Positions 16,867 through 25,241 of a stretch of DNA of 37,957 nt are shown one piece after another (positions within the stretch are counted from its first letter, which is position 1; each line of letters starts with the position of its first letter). The translations under genes were made by a program, and so were the position numbers. The stretch lies in the NCBI RefSeq assembly GCF_000745895.1, contig NZ_JQKE01000025.1, positions 1 through 37,957 on the forward strand, given 5' to 3'. A model generated the notes under the pieces. It searched no databases. It was not told where the DNA came from and saw only the letters and a program-made list of their open reading frames with translations. Source of the DNA: Stenoxybacter acetivorans DSM 19021 (GTDB lineage: Bacteria; Pseudomonadota; Gammaproteobacteria; Burkholderiales; Neisseriaceae).

Positions 16867-18173
16867 CATCTCGTAATAACTTGCCGAGAAGCAAAAAAAA
16901 TAAGCCGGAAACTGATGATTCTCTTAACCGCGATGCCGCTCTTGAAACCGAAAGCACCGAATCGGTAGCAGAATCCATAGACGCGGAAAAGCTGCCTGAA
17001 AATGATTCAGCCGAGCAAACCGACAACACGGAAACTGTTTCAGACAGCCCGAATGCAGATGCCGATACGGAAGCCGTAATCAACAGCAACGACACCGTGT
17101 CTGAAAGCGATTCTGCTGAGAATGATTCTGTGGAAACGACAACGGAAGAAACTGGCACTGATACAAAAGCAGAATCGGTTTCAGGCAAAACAACCGAAGA
17201 GAAAACAGCCTCTGAAGAAATGAATAAATCGGTATCGGAAGCAATCACCGAACCTGAGGCGGTTGAAGCTGAAGCCATAGCAGAAACCGAAACCATTCGA
17301 GTGGCGGAAACGGTTGATCCCGCTTTGGCATTGGGCGAATTGCTGCGCCAAGCACGTGAAAATCGATTTTATTCACTCGGCGAAATTGCCGACAACCTGA
17401 AATTTTCCGTCCGCCGCATTGATGCACTCGAACGCGGCGATTACACGGGGCTACCTGAACCGGTATTCGTGAAAGGCTTTGTGCGTACTTATGCGCGGTT
17501 TGTCGGTGTAAACGATACCCAAGTACACCACTATCTGGCACAAATTTTCCCTGAAGAAAAAACCACACCGCCGGTATCTGCCACCGAATCCAAACCGGCT
17601 AAGAAAAACTATTTAAATTATCAGGGTGATCCGGTAAAAAAAAGCATACCCAAGTGGGTGTTGGGTTTATTTTTGCTGCTCGCCATTATTGCGGTGATTT
17701 ATGTGTGGCAAAGTAAATCCAAACAAAAAAATACCGAAACCGCAGCCGCAGCCGTCAGCGCGTCTGTACCGGTAGTGGAAACCAATAATGTCAGCGTTAT
17801 CCCCATGGAAGACGCAAACACAGCGTCCGCCGCAAGCGGCCAAACAGCAGTGGCAGTAACAGCAAGCGAATCAAATTTGAACGGTGCGGCGATATCCGAC
17901 ATTGCGGCGGCAAGTGCCGCAACGCCGCCGATTCAAACATTGCTCATCAATTTACGGCACACTTCTTGGCTGAAGGTTGATGATGCCAAAGGCGAAACGC
18001 TCTACAGCCAAATCGCCGAAGCCGGTGTTTCTCTGCGTTTTGACGGCGCAGCACCGTACCAAATACGCATTGGCAATCCCAACGGCGTCAGCATGATGTT
18101 AAACGGCAAAGAAATTCCGGTAGCCGATTCCGGTAAACCCGTTACCTTAACCGTGGGCGAAACAGCGCAATGA
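16863..18173 (+). CDS. rodZ: Cytoskeleton protein RodZ-like, with long acidic N-terminus
   Basis: 436 residues; ATG overlaps the pilW stop. RodZ links MreB to the cell-wall elongation machinery and crosses the inner membrane once. Seen: a low-complexity acidic region (about residues 15-148, rich in Glu, Ser, Thr, Asp), then the HTH domain ([20 protein letters not shown] to about 225, with [14 protein letters not shown]), a membrane segment at about 264-282 ([18 protein letters not shown]), an Ala/Ser-rich spacer and a periplasmic beta domain (about 355-435, [16 protein letters not shown]). RodZ proteins normally start almost at the HTH, so the 150-residue acidic extension is unusual. ispG follows with another ATGA overlap. 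Confidence 0.88.
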   Translation: MTSRNNLPRSKKNKPETDDSLNRDAALETESTESVAESIDAEKLPENDSAEQTDNTETVSDSPNADADTEAVINSNDTVSESDSAENDSVETTTEETGTDTKAESVSGKTTEEKTASEEMNKSVSEAITEPEAVEAEAIAETETIRVAETVDPALALGELLRQARENRFYSLGEIADNLKFSVRRIDALERGDYTGLPEPVFVKGFVRTYARFVGVNDTQVHHYLAQIFPEEKTTPPVSATESKPAKKNYLNYQGDPVKKSIPKWVLGLFLLLAIIAVIYVWQSKSKQKNTETAAAAVSASVPVVETNNVSVIPMEDANTASAASGQTAVAVTASESNLNGAAISDIAAASAATPPIQTLLINLRHTSWLKVDDAKGETLYSQIAEAGVSLRFDGAAPYQIRIGNPNGVSMMLNGKEIPVADSGKPVTLTVGETAQ

Positions 18174-19435
18174 ATCACATACGCCGCCGCCCCACTTTTC
18201 AGGCAGCCATTGACCATGTCCGCATCGGTTCAGACGCGCCGATAGCGGTGCAATCCATGACCAACACCGACACTGCCGATGCCCAAGCAACTGCCGAACA
18301 AGTAAAACGGCTGTCAGATGCGGGATCGGAATTGGTGCGCATCACCGTAAACAGCCCCGAAGCGGCAGCCAATGTTGCTGAAATTCGGCAGCGGTTAAAC
18401 GACATGGGCTGCAACACGCCGCTAATCGGTGATTTTCATTTCAACGGCGAACGTTTGCTTCAAGAATTCCCCGCATGTGCCCGTGCTTTATCCAAATACC
18501 GCATTAACCCCGGCAATGTCGGCAAAGGTGCAAAAGGTGATGAAAAATTCGCTTACATGATTCGCACCGCCGCCGAGCACAACAAAGCCGTGCGCATTGG
18601 TGTGAATTGGGGTTCGCTTGACCAAGTGCTGGCAAAACGCATGATGGACGCCAATATGGCATTGTCTTCACCGAAACCCGCTGAAGCCGTTATGAAAGAA
18701 GCATTAATCGTTTCGGCATTGGAATCCGCACAAAAAGCCGTGGATTTGGGGCTGCCTGAAAACAAAATTATCTTGTCATGCAAAGTATCGCATGTACAAG
18801 ATTTGATTGATGTTTATCGTGATCTGGCGGCACGCTGCGCCTTTCCTCTGCATTTGGGTTTAACCGAAGCGGGCATGGGCAGCAAAGGCATTGTTGCTTC
18901 AACCGCCGCGCTGGCGGTGCTGCTGCAAACGGGTATCGGCGACACCATTCGCGTATCGCTTACGCCCGAACCCGGCAGTCCGCGCGAACAAGAAGTGGTG
19001 GTGGCACAAGAAATTTTGCAGACAATGGGATTGCGTTCATTTACCCCAATGGTAACTGCCTGCCCCGGCTGCGGGCGCACCACCAGCACCGTATTTCAAG
19101 AATTGGCGCGTGATATTCAACACCATTTACGCGACAAAATGCCCCTCTGGCGCAGCCAATACCCCGGTGTGGAAACCTTGAATGTGGCGGTGATGGGCTG
19201 TGTGGTCAATGGTCCGGGTGAAAGCAAATTGGCAGACATCGGCATCAGCCTGCCCGGTACCGGAGAGACACCGATTGCCCCTGTCTATATTGACGGTGAA
19301 CGCGCGGTTACACTCAAGGGCAATAACATGACGGCTGAATTTTTACAAATTGTCGAAGACTATATCCACAGCCATTACGGTGAAGGCGGCAGCAAACGCA
19401 ATCATCATGCAGTGATTCCGATTCACAATGCGTAA
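18170..19435 (+). CDS. ispG: 4-hydroxy-3-methylbut-2-enyl diphosphate synthase
   Basis: 421 residues. Converts MEcPP to HMBPP in the MEP isoprenoid pathway using a [4Fe-4S] cluster. Seen: N-terminal barrel start [31 protein letters not shown], and the cluster ligands C298, C301 ([10 protein letters not shown]) and C344 ([11 protein letters not shown]) with E351. Length fits the proteobacterial enzyme. It overlaps rodZ by four bases and is the last gene of the operon; hisS, often next in other genomes, is absent here. Confidence 0.97.
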   Translation: MNHIRRRPTFQAAIDHVRIGSDAPIAVQSMTNTDTADAQATAEQVKRLSDAGSELVRITVNSPEAAANVAEIRQRLNDMGCNTPLIGDFHFNGERLLQEFPACARALSKYRINPGNVGKGAKGDEKFAYMIRTAAEHNKAVRIGVNWGSLDQVLAKRMMDANMALSSPKPAEAVMKEALIVSALESAQKAVDLGLPENKIILSCKVSHVQDLIDVYRDLAARCAFPLHLGLTEAGMGSKGIVASTAALAVLLQTGIGDTIRVSLTPEPGSPREQEVVVAQEILQTMGLRSFTPMVTACPGCGRTTSTVFQELARDIQHHLRDKMPLWRSQYPGVETLNVAVMGCVVNGPGESKLADIGISLPGTGETPIAPVYIDGERAVTLKGNNMTAEFLQIVEDYIHSHYGEGGSKRNHHAVIPIHNA

Positions 19436-19465
19436 TGCTCACCCGCATCAAGCATAAATATATTA

Positions 19466-19477
19466 AGGCTGCCTGAA
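19466..19477 (+). repeat. DNA uptake sequence after ispG
   Basis: Exact AGGCTGCCTGAA in the 216-base gap between ispG and the ketosynthase gene; no paired inverted copy and no T-run, so not a terminator. I see no other feature in this gap. Confidence 0.8.
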
Positions 19478-19651
19478 AACCATATTTGCTTCAAAATACG
19501 CCAAAAAATGCTAAATTGTCTGCCAAACAATACGCAATCTATGATTTACTGACGGCAACCTTGAAGCGTGAATTGCCGTGACGATACATCAATCTTTCCG
19601 ATTTTGACAGATTGCTTGTGTAACCTTTGTCTTCATTAAGAAATATCCACC

Positions 19652-20872
19652 ATGAAAACGCCTGTTTACCTGCATTGCCCCGGCGTGGTTTCGGCATTGG
19701 GCGACGATTTAGCCGCAACATGGCAAAGGCTGTGGCAAAAACCAGCTGATTTTCTCAGCATAACCGACCAATGGACACCCCCGCGTACTTTGCCTGTCGG
19801 CGCGGTAACCCTGCCTTTGCGCCCATTTGCCAAAGACACACCGCCGCCGTTTCTCGGGCGCAACAATCAATTGCTGTGGCATGCTGCGGGCGCGGTTGAA
19901 GCGCAAATTTCGGCAGTAAAAAGCCGTTTTGGTGCAGAGCGGGTGGCGGTGCTTATGGCAACTTCTAACGGCAGCATGGACGAAAATCGCGTAGCATTTC
20001 AGCATGTGGCAAACGGCGGTCCGTGGGCAGACAGCGGCTTTAATCAAGTGCAGCAATGTTTGGTGTCGCCTGCCGAATTTATGAGCGCGCAATACGGTTT
20101 ACGGGGTTTGCGTTATGTGATTTCCACTGCCTGTACCTCAGGGGCGCGGGCGATAATCAGCGCGGCAAGACTGCTGCGCAGCAATTTGGCTGATGCGGTG
20201 GTGGTGGGTGGTGTTGATTGTTTATCGGCATTGACCATCAATGGGTTCGCCGCTTTATCGGTGTTGTCTGACGAGATTGCCGCACCCTTTGCACCACAGC
20301 GGCGCGGCATCAATATCGGCGAAGCGGCGGCGGTGTTTGTGATCAGCCGTGAGCCTTTGTTTGACGAAGCCTTGCCGTTATTGGGTTACGGTGTCGGCAG
20401 CGATGCCTACCATATGTCCAGCCCACGCCCTGACGGCTTGGGTGCGCAGCAATCCATTCAGGCAGCCTTGCATTCCGCCGACTTGCCGCCGCAAGCCATT
20501 GGCTGGGTAAATCTGCACGGCACGGGCACAGAACACAACGATGCCATGGAAAGCCTTGCCGTAGCGGCGTGTTTGGGCAACACGGTTTGTTGTACGTCCA
20601 CCAAGCCGCACACCGGTCATACTTTAGCCGCCGCAGGGGCTTTGGAAGCGGCGTTATTGTGGGCGAGCATCAGCCGCCGCATCAACCCCGACGGACAATT
20701 GCCGCCGCAATATTTGCCGCGCGGGCAAGACCCTGATATTGCCCCGATTCATTTAAGCACATCAACCGATGGCTGGCGGTTAAATCAGCCGCGCATCGGC
20801 TTGAGTACTTCATTCGCTTTTGGCGGCAGCAATGCTGCTTTGATTATTGGTTCTCCACAGGAGGCTGCCTGA
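19652..20872 (+). CDS. Beta-ketoacyl-ACP synthase, aryl-polyene type
   Basis: 406 residues of the KAS II-like fold. Catalyses decarboxylative condensation of malonyl-ACP. Seen: catalytic Cys in STACTSGARAI (C161), His in LHGTGTEHND (H289) and His in KPHTGHTLAAAG (H323), and a C-terminal FGGSNAALI. The N-terminus lacks the usual MRRVVITG start and the protein resembles the ketosynthases of aryl polyene pigment clusters more than FabF; this is supported by the ApeP-like dehydratase one base downstream. A minus-strand exact DUS (20457-20468) lies in the gene and a plus-strand one at the stop codon. Confidence 0.8.
   Translation: MKTPVYLHCPGVVSALGDDLAATWQRLWQKPADFLSITDQWTPPRTLPVGAVTLPLRPFAKDTPPPFLGRNNQLLWHAAGAVEAQISAVKSRFGAERVAVLMATSNGSMDENRVAFQHVANGGPWADSGFNQVQQCLVSPAEFMSAQYGLRGLRYVISTACTSGARAIISAARLLRSNLADAVVVGGVDCLSALTINGFAALSVLSDEIAAPFAPQRRGINIGEAAAVFVISREPLFDEALPLLGYGVGSDAYHMSSPRPDGLGAQQSIQAALHSADLPPQAIGWVNLHGTGTEHNDAMESLAVAACLGNTVCCTSTKPHTGHTLAAAGALEAALLWASISRRINPDGQLPPQYLPRGQDPDIAPIHLSTSTDGWRLNQPRIGLSTSFAFGGSNAALIIGSPQEAA
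20457..20468 (-). repeat. DNA uptake sequence inside the ketosynthase gene
   Basis: Exact DUS, minus strand (TTCAGGCAGCCT on plus), within codons for IQAAL. Confidence 0.8.
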
Positions 20873-20873
20873 A
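20862..20873 (+). repeat. DUS spanning the ketosynthase stop and the next ribosome site
   Basis: Exact AGGCTGCCTGAA covering the last three codons of the ketosynthase (E-A-A-stop) and ending directly before the ATG of the dehydratase. The ribosome site ACAGGAGG (20857-20864) overlaps its first bases. Confidence 0.85.
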
Positions 20874-21362
20874 ATGCTGCCCTGCCCGATTACCCGCATC
20901 GCACCTTTGTTACCACACAGCGGAAACATGGTGCTGCTTGACCGCATTTTAAGTTATGACGAAACCGGATTGTGTGCTGCGGTATGCCTGCGCAACGGAC
21001 ATCCGTTGCAACAAGCCGACGGCACAATTCCGGCGTGGATGGGCATGGAATTATTGGCGCAATGTATCGGTGCGCTGGAAGGCTGTTTCGCTCAAGAACA
21101 CGGGCAAGCCATACGCTTGGGCTTTTTATTGGGGACACGCCGCCTGAATTTGCTGACGCAAAACCTGCCTTTAAACCGCCCCTTAATTGCCGATGTGCAT
21201 TTATCAATTCGCGATCAAAACGGCTTTGCGGTATTCGACTGCCGCTTGTATGAAAGTGAATATCCGCTGCCGCCGCAGCAAGAACCACCCAATTTATTGA
21301 TTCAGGCAGCATTGAATGTATTCAGTCCGCCAAATTTGGATACATACTTGCAGTCGGCTTAA
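20874..21362 (+). CDS. ApeP-like hotdog dehydratase
   Basis: 162 residues from the ATG at 20874, one base after the ketosynthase stop, with ribosome site ACAGGAGG; an upstream in-frame TTG at 20847 lies inside the ketosynthase and is not needed. Hotdog-fold 3-hydroxyacyl-ACP dehydratase. Seen: LLPHSGNMVLLDRIL with the active-site His, AWMGMELLAQCIGALEG, RLGFLLGTRRLNL, FDCRLYE and a final ALNVFSP; this set fits the ApeP/FabZ-like dehydratase of aryl polyene biosynthesis. The other genes of an aryl polyene cluster are not in the window, so the unit may be a satellite or relic, or serve a different lipid. Confidence 0.78.
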   Translation: MLPCPITRIAPLLPHSGNMVLLDRILSYDETGLCAAVCLRNGHPLQQADGTIPAWMGMELLAQCIGALEGCFAQEHGQAIRLGFLLGTRRLNLLTQNLPLNRPLIADVHLSIRDQNGFAVFDCRLYESEYPLPPQQEPPNLLIQAALNVFSPPNLDTYLQSA

Positions 21363-21620
21363 ATTATTCTTATTCGTTCATCATCGGTTTCTGCAAGTGA
21401 TCTGAATAATACTACGCTGTAATCAAAGCGTTGAATTATTGAAAATCTTGCAGCGGCAAGCGGACACAATCGTTCGGCATTTAAGATTTGCTGTATGATT
21501 TGCCTGCGCAGTACTGATAAATCGCTGATAAACAGATTTATTCTCAGCCCAAAAACAAGGGCGAAAAATATTTTTGGAAATGATTGCTTGAATCAGCAAT
21601 ATTTTTGAAAAATTTGATGT

Positions 21621-21708
21621 TGGTGCCCAGGAGAAGACTCGAACTTCCACACCCTAAACGGGCGCTAGGACCTGAACCTAGTGCGTCTACCAATTCCGCC
21701 ACCTGGGC
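21621..21708 (-). tRNA. tRNA-Leu (anticodon CAG)
   Basis: Read on the minus strand: acceptor GCCCAGG ... CCTGGGC with discriminator A and encoded CCA, D arm GGCGGAATTGGTAGACGC, anticodon stem CTAGG/CCTAG around TTCAGGT (anticodon CAG), long variable arm, and T arm with GTTCGAGTC. 85 bases plus CCA, normal for class II tRNA-Leu. The 258 bases to its left (21363-21620) show no gene. Confidence 0.97.
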
Positions 21709-21723
21709 TTTGCGTGGACGGCA

Positions 21724-21747
21724 TGTTTCGGTTAGTATGCCGAAACA
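21724..21747. repeat. Inverted repeat in the tRNA-Leu leader
   Basis: TGTTTCGG (21724-21731) and CCGAAACA (21740-21747), perfect 8-bp stem, 8-base loop, between the tRNA promoter and its 5' end. It may fold in the precursor or act as a dyad site. Confidence 0.5.
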
Positions 21748-21760
21748 GCAGAATTTGTGC

Positions 21761-21788
21761 ATTATATATTCTCTTTAAAGATTGTCAA
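21761..21788 (-). promoter_or_regulatory. Near-consensus promoter of tRNA-Leu
   Basis: On the minus strand TTGACA (21783-21788), 16-base spacer, TATAAT (21761-21766): both hexamers match the sigma-70 consensus exactly. Transcription would start near 21754 and read leftward through the inverted repeat into the tRNA. The -35 ends seven bases before the rnr ATG on the opposite strand. Confidence 0.75.
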
Positions 21789-21795
21789 TTATCCC

Positions 21796-24090
21796 ATGAA
21801 AAAAAACACCCCTTCACCCGACATTTCACTTCGCCGCCAAGATCCTTATCTGGCTCGGGAGCAGCAACGCTATGACAACCCTTTGCCCAGCCGCGAATGG
21901 GTGATGGCGGTGCTGGAACGGCAGGGTGTGCCGATTAAAATGGCTGATTTAATTGCCTTATTTGACATCAACGGCGATGAAATTCCTTTTTTTGAACGCC
22001 GCCTCAACGCCATGACGCGCGATGGACAAGTGTTGATTAATCGGCGCGGCGCGGTGTGTGCGGCAGAAAAACTGGAATTGGTGAAATGCCGCATTGAAGT
22101 GCATAAAGACGATTTTGGCTTTGCCGTGCCGCTCAATTCGGCAGACGGCAGCGATTTGGTGCTGTATGCGCGGCAAATGCGCGGGGTAATGAACGGCGAC
22201 ATCGTTATTGTGCGCCCGATTGGTACAGATCGGCGCGGACGGCGAGAAGGTCAAGTGTTGGATATTTTGGAACGTGCCAATAAAACCGTGGTCGGACGGC
22301 TGTTGGTGGAACACGGCATTGCCATGTTAGTACCTGAAGACAAACGGCTCATCAACAGCATTATTTTGGAGCAGGATTCTGTTACAGGGCTGGATATCGG
22401 ACAAGTAGTGGTGGCGCAAATTGATTCCTATCCGGAAGGGACGCGCCCCGCCGTCGGGCGCGTTATTGAAGTGCTGGGTACATACGCTGACAGCGGCATG
22501 GAAATCGAAATTGCGGTACGCAAACACCATTTACCGCACCTGTTCAGCACCGCATGTGAAGTAGCGGCGGCAAAAATTCCCGATTCAGTACGCCCCGCAG
22601 ACACAAAAGGACGGGTGGATTTACGCGCACTGCCGCTGCTCACCATTGATGGTGAAACCGCACGGGATTTTGACGATGCGGTGTACGCAGAAAAACAAGG
22701 CCGCAATCATCGCCTGATTGTCGCCATTGCCGACGTGAGCCATTATGTACGACCCGATGACGCCATTGATATTGACGCACAAGAACGCGCCACCAGCGTT
22801 TATTTTCCGCGCCGCGTGATTCCCATGCTGCCTGAAAATCTTTCCAACGGCATTTGTTCACTCAATCCCGACGTAGATCGCCTGTGCATGGTGTGCGACA
22901 TGGTGATAACCCATGCCGGCAACGTAAAATCATATCAATTCTATCCCGCCGTGATGCGTTCACACGCCCGTTTAACCTACAACCAAACATGGCAATGGAT
23001 CAGCGAAGGCAGCAACCACCCGCTCAAACCGCAAATCGATCAGCTGTATGCCCTGTATAAAATTTTGCTGAGAAAACGCGCTCAGCGCGGGGCAATGGAA
23101 TTTGATACCGTCGAAACCGAAATGCTGTTTAACGAACAGGGTAAAATTGAGCGCGTGATTCCGGTGGAACGCAATGACGCACATCGGCTCATCGAAGAAT
23201 GTATGCTTGCCGCCAACGTTTGCGCCGCTGAATTTTTACTGCAACACAAGCACACAGCCCTTTTCCGCAATCATTTGGGACCCACGCCGGAAAAACTCAC
23301 CGCTTTGCGCGAACAGCTTGCCCTGCTCGGTTTGCAGTTAAACGGCGGCGACAAACCCACACCCAAAGACTATGCCGAACTGGCGGAAAAATTTGAAAAC
23401 CGACCCGATAAAAATGTTTTGCAAATCATGCTGCTGCGCTCCATGCAGCAAGCGGTGTATGAACCTGAAAATCACGGTCATTTCGGCTTGGCTTACCCCG
23501 CATACGCACACTTTACTTCACCCATTCGCCGCTACCCCGATTTAACCGTACACCGCGCCATTAAAGCCGTATTGCAGCAAAGCACCTATCAGCCCGACAC
23601 CGCATGGCAAGCACTCGGCACGCATTGCTCACTGGCAGAACGCCGTGCCGATGATGCCAGCCGTGATGTCAGCAATTGGCTGAAAACCTATTACATGCGC
23701 GACAAAGTGGGTGAAATATTCAGCGGCCGCATCTCCGGTATGGCGAACTTTGGTTTATTTGTTACGCTGGACGATATTTACATCGACGGCATGATTCACA
23801 TCAGCGATTTGGGCGAAGATTATTTCAATTACCGCCCCGATATGATGGCGATTATCGGCGAGCGCAGCGGCGTTCGCTTCAGTGTCGGCGACCGCGTGGC
23901 AGTCAAAGTAACCCGTGCCGATTTGGACACCAGCAAAATTGATTTGATGCTGATTAGCGGCGGCGAGAAAAAACGGCGCAGCACAACGGCAAAAACAGAA
24001 AATACGAAAAAACCCGATAATCCGACGGCAGACACAAAAAAACGCAGCAATCGAGTGAAAACAGCAAAAAGCAATCGGCAGAAACGCTGA
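21796..24090 (+). CDS. rnr: Ribonuclease R
   Basis: 764 residues from ATG at 21796; an upstream ATG at 21757 would run through the tRNA promoter and add 13 residues not seen in neisserial RNase R. Processive 3'-5' exoribonuclease for structured RNA. Seen: N-terminal winged-helix region (DPYLAREQQRYDNPLPSREWV), cold-shock domains, RNB catalytic motif with D285, D291, D293 and D294 (TARDFDDAVY), AYAHFTSPIRRYPDL, S1 domain at about 639-720 (GRISGMANFGLFV) and a Lys-rich tail (about 725-764). No good ribosome site is visible before the start. Confidence 0.95.
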   Translation: MKKNTPSPDISLRRQDPYLAREQQRYDNPLPSREWVMAVLERQGVPIKMADLIALFDINGDEIPFFERRLNAMTRDGQVLINRRGAVCAAEKLELVKCRIEVHKDDFGFAVPLNSADGSDLVLYARQMRGVMNGDIVIVRPIGTDRRGRREGQVLDILERANKTVVGRLLVEHGIAMLVPEDKRLINSIILEQDSVTGLDIGQVVVAQIDSYPEGTRPAVGRVIEVLGTYADSGMEIEIAVRKHHLPHLFSTACEVAAAKIPDSVRPADTKGRVDLRALPLLTIDGETARDFDDAVYAEKQGRNHRLIVAIADVSHYVRPDDAIDIDAQERATSVYFPRRVIPMLPENLSNGICSLNPDVDRLCMVCDMVITHAGNVKSYQFYPAVMRSHARLTYNQTWQWISEGSNHPLKPQIDQLYALYKILLRKRAQRGAMEFDTVETEMLFNEQGKIERVIPVERNDAHRLIEECMLAANVCAAEFLLQHKHTALFRNHLGPTPEKLTALREQLALLGLQLNGGDKPTPKDYAELAEKFENRPDKNVLQIMLLRSMQQAVYEPENHGHFGLAYPAYAHFTSPIRRYPDLTVHRAIKAVLQQSTYQPDTAWQALGTHCSLAERRADDASRDVSNWLKTYYMRDKVGEIFSGRISGMANFGLFVTLDDIYIDGMIHISDLGEDYFNYRPDMMAIIGERSGVRFSVGDRVAVKVTRADLDTSKIDLMLISGGEKKRRSTTAKTENTKKPDNPTADTKKRSNRVKTAKSNRQKR

Positions 24091-24446
24091 AGTATTGTCG
24101 GCAAACTATTTTTGCTTTTTACCAAACAATTCGCAATGCCGTGCGGCACAGCCATTCAAAAACAGATTGCCGCCTGTTTTTGCTTGTTACACTGACCGCC
24201 GATTGAATCAGGCTGCCTGAAAACGGTTTCAGGCAGCCTGTTGTTTGGTACTCGTTTTTTTTATTTGACCAACCTAAATAATCACTTTCATGACTTTTCG
24301 GCATTGTTCAATTGGGAACATTACACTATATCAACGCTTTGAGCATCAGCCTTACCACGCCGATAACTTGTGTAGCAGCAGGTTCTGTTTTTATGCTGGT
24401 TTATGCTGCGTTGTTAATTTTTCATTGATAAAGGACAGCATAAGTA
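24091..24446. other. 356-base intergenic region; probable left junction of the foreign operon
   Basis: Holds an inverted repeat CAAAAACAG/CTGTTTTTG (24157-24165, 24174-24182), a DUS hairpin, then sequence with no recognised gene. A possible promoter for the downstream operon is TTGTTC (24304-24309), 17 bases, TATATC (24327-24332), with a small dyad TGTTC/GAACA over the -35. A 9-base direct repeat TTTATGCTG occurs at 24390 and 24400. The change from DUS-bearing to DUS-free sequence falls after 24240. Confidence 0.4.
24209..24240. terminator. Inverted DUS hairpin after rnr
   Basis: CAGGCTGCCTGAAA (24209-24222) and TTTCAGGCAGCCTG (24227-24240) form a perfect 14-bp stem with a 4-base loop; both arms hold an exact DUS (plus 24210-24221, minus 24228-24239). 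A weak T-rich stretch (TTGTTTGG) follows. Likely terminator of rnr and the last native feature before the foreign operon. Confidence 0.75.
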
Positions 24447-25241
24447 ATGGAAAATTCCAGTTATTATAAAGGCGTGATTCTGGATATCGACGGCACGTTA
24501 TTATTGCATGGTAAAGCTTTACCCGGCGCAGGTGAAGCAACTGCTGCTTTACGCCGGGCAGGCTATCAACTGCGTTTTGTCAGTAATACGACCAGCCGCA
24601 GCGAGGCGCAACTGGCTCAGGTGCTCCTTTTACAGGGTATCGATGCCAGCGAAGCTGAGATCCAGACATCAGTTTCTGCCTGCCTCTGCTTTCTGCAGTC
24701 GCATTTTAGCGATAAAAAAGGGTTCATTGCTGTGCCGGAAGCACTGCAGACACGTTTCAGTCAACTGGAACAGTGCGGCGAGCAGCCCGACTATGTGGTG
24801 CTTGGGGATCTTGACGAAGGGTTTAATTACGCCATTCTGAACCGGATTTTCAATTTTATCCGCAACGGTGCACAGTTGATTGTTTTTCATAAAAATAATT
24901 GGTACTTCCGTGACGGAAAAACCTGGCTCGACAGCGGCGCCTTTACCCGTGCACTCGAGTTGGCTGGTAACACCCAAGCTGTTGTGGTGGGGAAACCTTC
25001 TCCGGTGATGTTTCAAAGTGCTATCCAGTGCATGGGGTTGCCAAAAGATCAGGTGTTGGTCGTTGGTGATGACGTTACTACCGACGTGGACGGTGCGCGC
25101 AATGCAGGTCTGCCTTTTTTACTGGTGGGATCGGGAAAATTTAAGCCAGCCGATTTGACCACACACAACATTCCTCAGAACCACTTTATCTCTACTATCA
25201 TCGGGCTGCCGGAATGGTTGCAATATAGGGTAACTTACTGA
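24447..25241 (+). CDS. HAD-superfamily phosphatase (class IIA, NagD-like)
   Basis: 264 residues. Seen: motif I DIDGTL with nucleophile D13 and D15, motif II SNTTS at 46-50, motif III Lys183 in GKPSP, motif IV GDDVTTDVDGA at 207-217; the cap lies between II and III as in class IIA HADs (NagD, LHPP, PGP type). It should remove phosphate from a small molecule. It overlaps the ATP-grasp gene by one base (TGATG), so the two are coupled. Base and codon use (more CAG, CTG, GAT) and lack of DUS differ from the neighbours and look enterobacterial. Substrate unknown; a ribosome-site-like AAAGGA precedes the start. Confidence 0.82.
   Translation: MENSSYYKGVILDIDGTLLLHGKALPGAGEATAALRRAGYQLRFVSNTTSRSEAQLAQVLLLQGIDASEAEIQTSVSACLCFLQSHFSDKKGFIAVPEALQTRFSQLEQCGEQPDYVVLGDLDEGFNYAILNRIFNFIRNGAQLIVFHKNNWYFRDGKTWLDSGAFTRALELAGNTQAVVVGKPSPVMFQSAIQCMGLPKDQVLVVGDDVTTDVDGARNAGLPFLLVGSGKFKPADLTTHNIPQNHFISTIIGLPEWLQYRVTY

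Noticed and set aside
16841-17296. Minus-strand 151-residue Ser-rich frame
   Set aside because: It is the antisense of the acidic low-complexity region of rodZ; Glu/Asp/Thr codons read backwards give Ser/Val/Phe. No ribosome site or family resemblance.
21584-21612. Terminator of tRNA-Leu at the small inverted repeat ATTGCT/AGCAAT
   Set aside because: Only a 6-bp stem, and the T-run lies on the plus-strand side, the wrong direction for the minus-strand tRNA.
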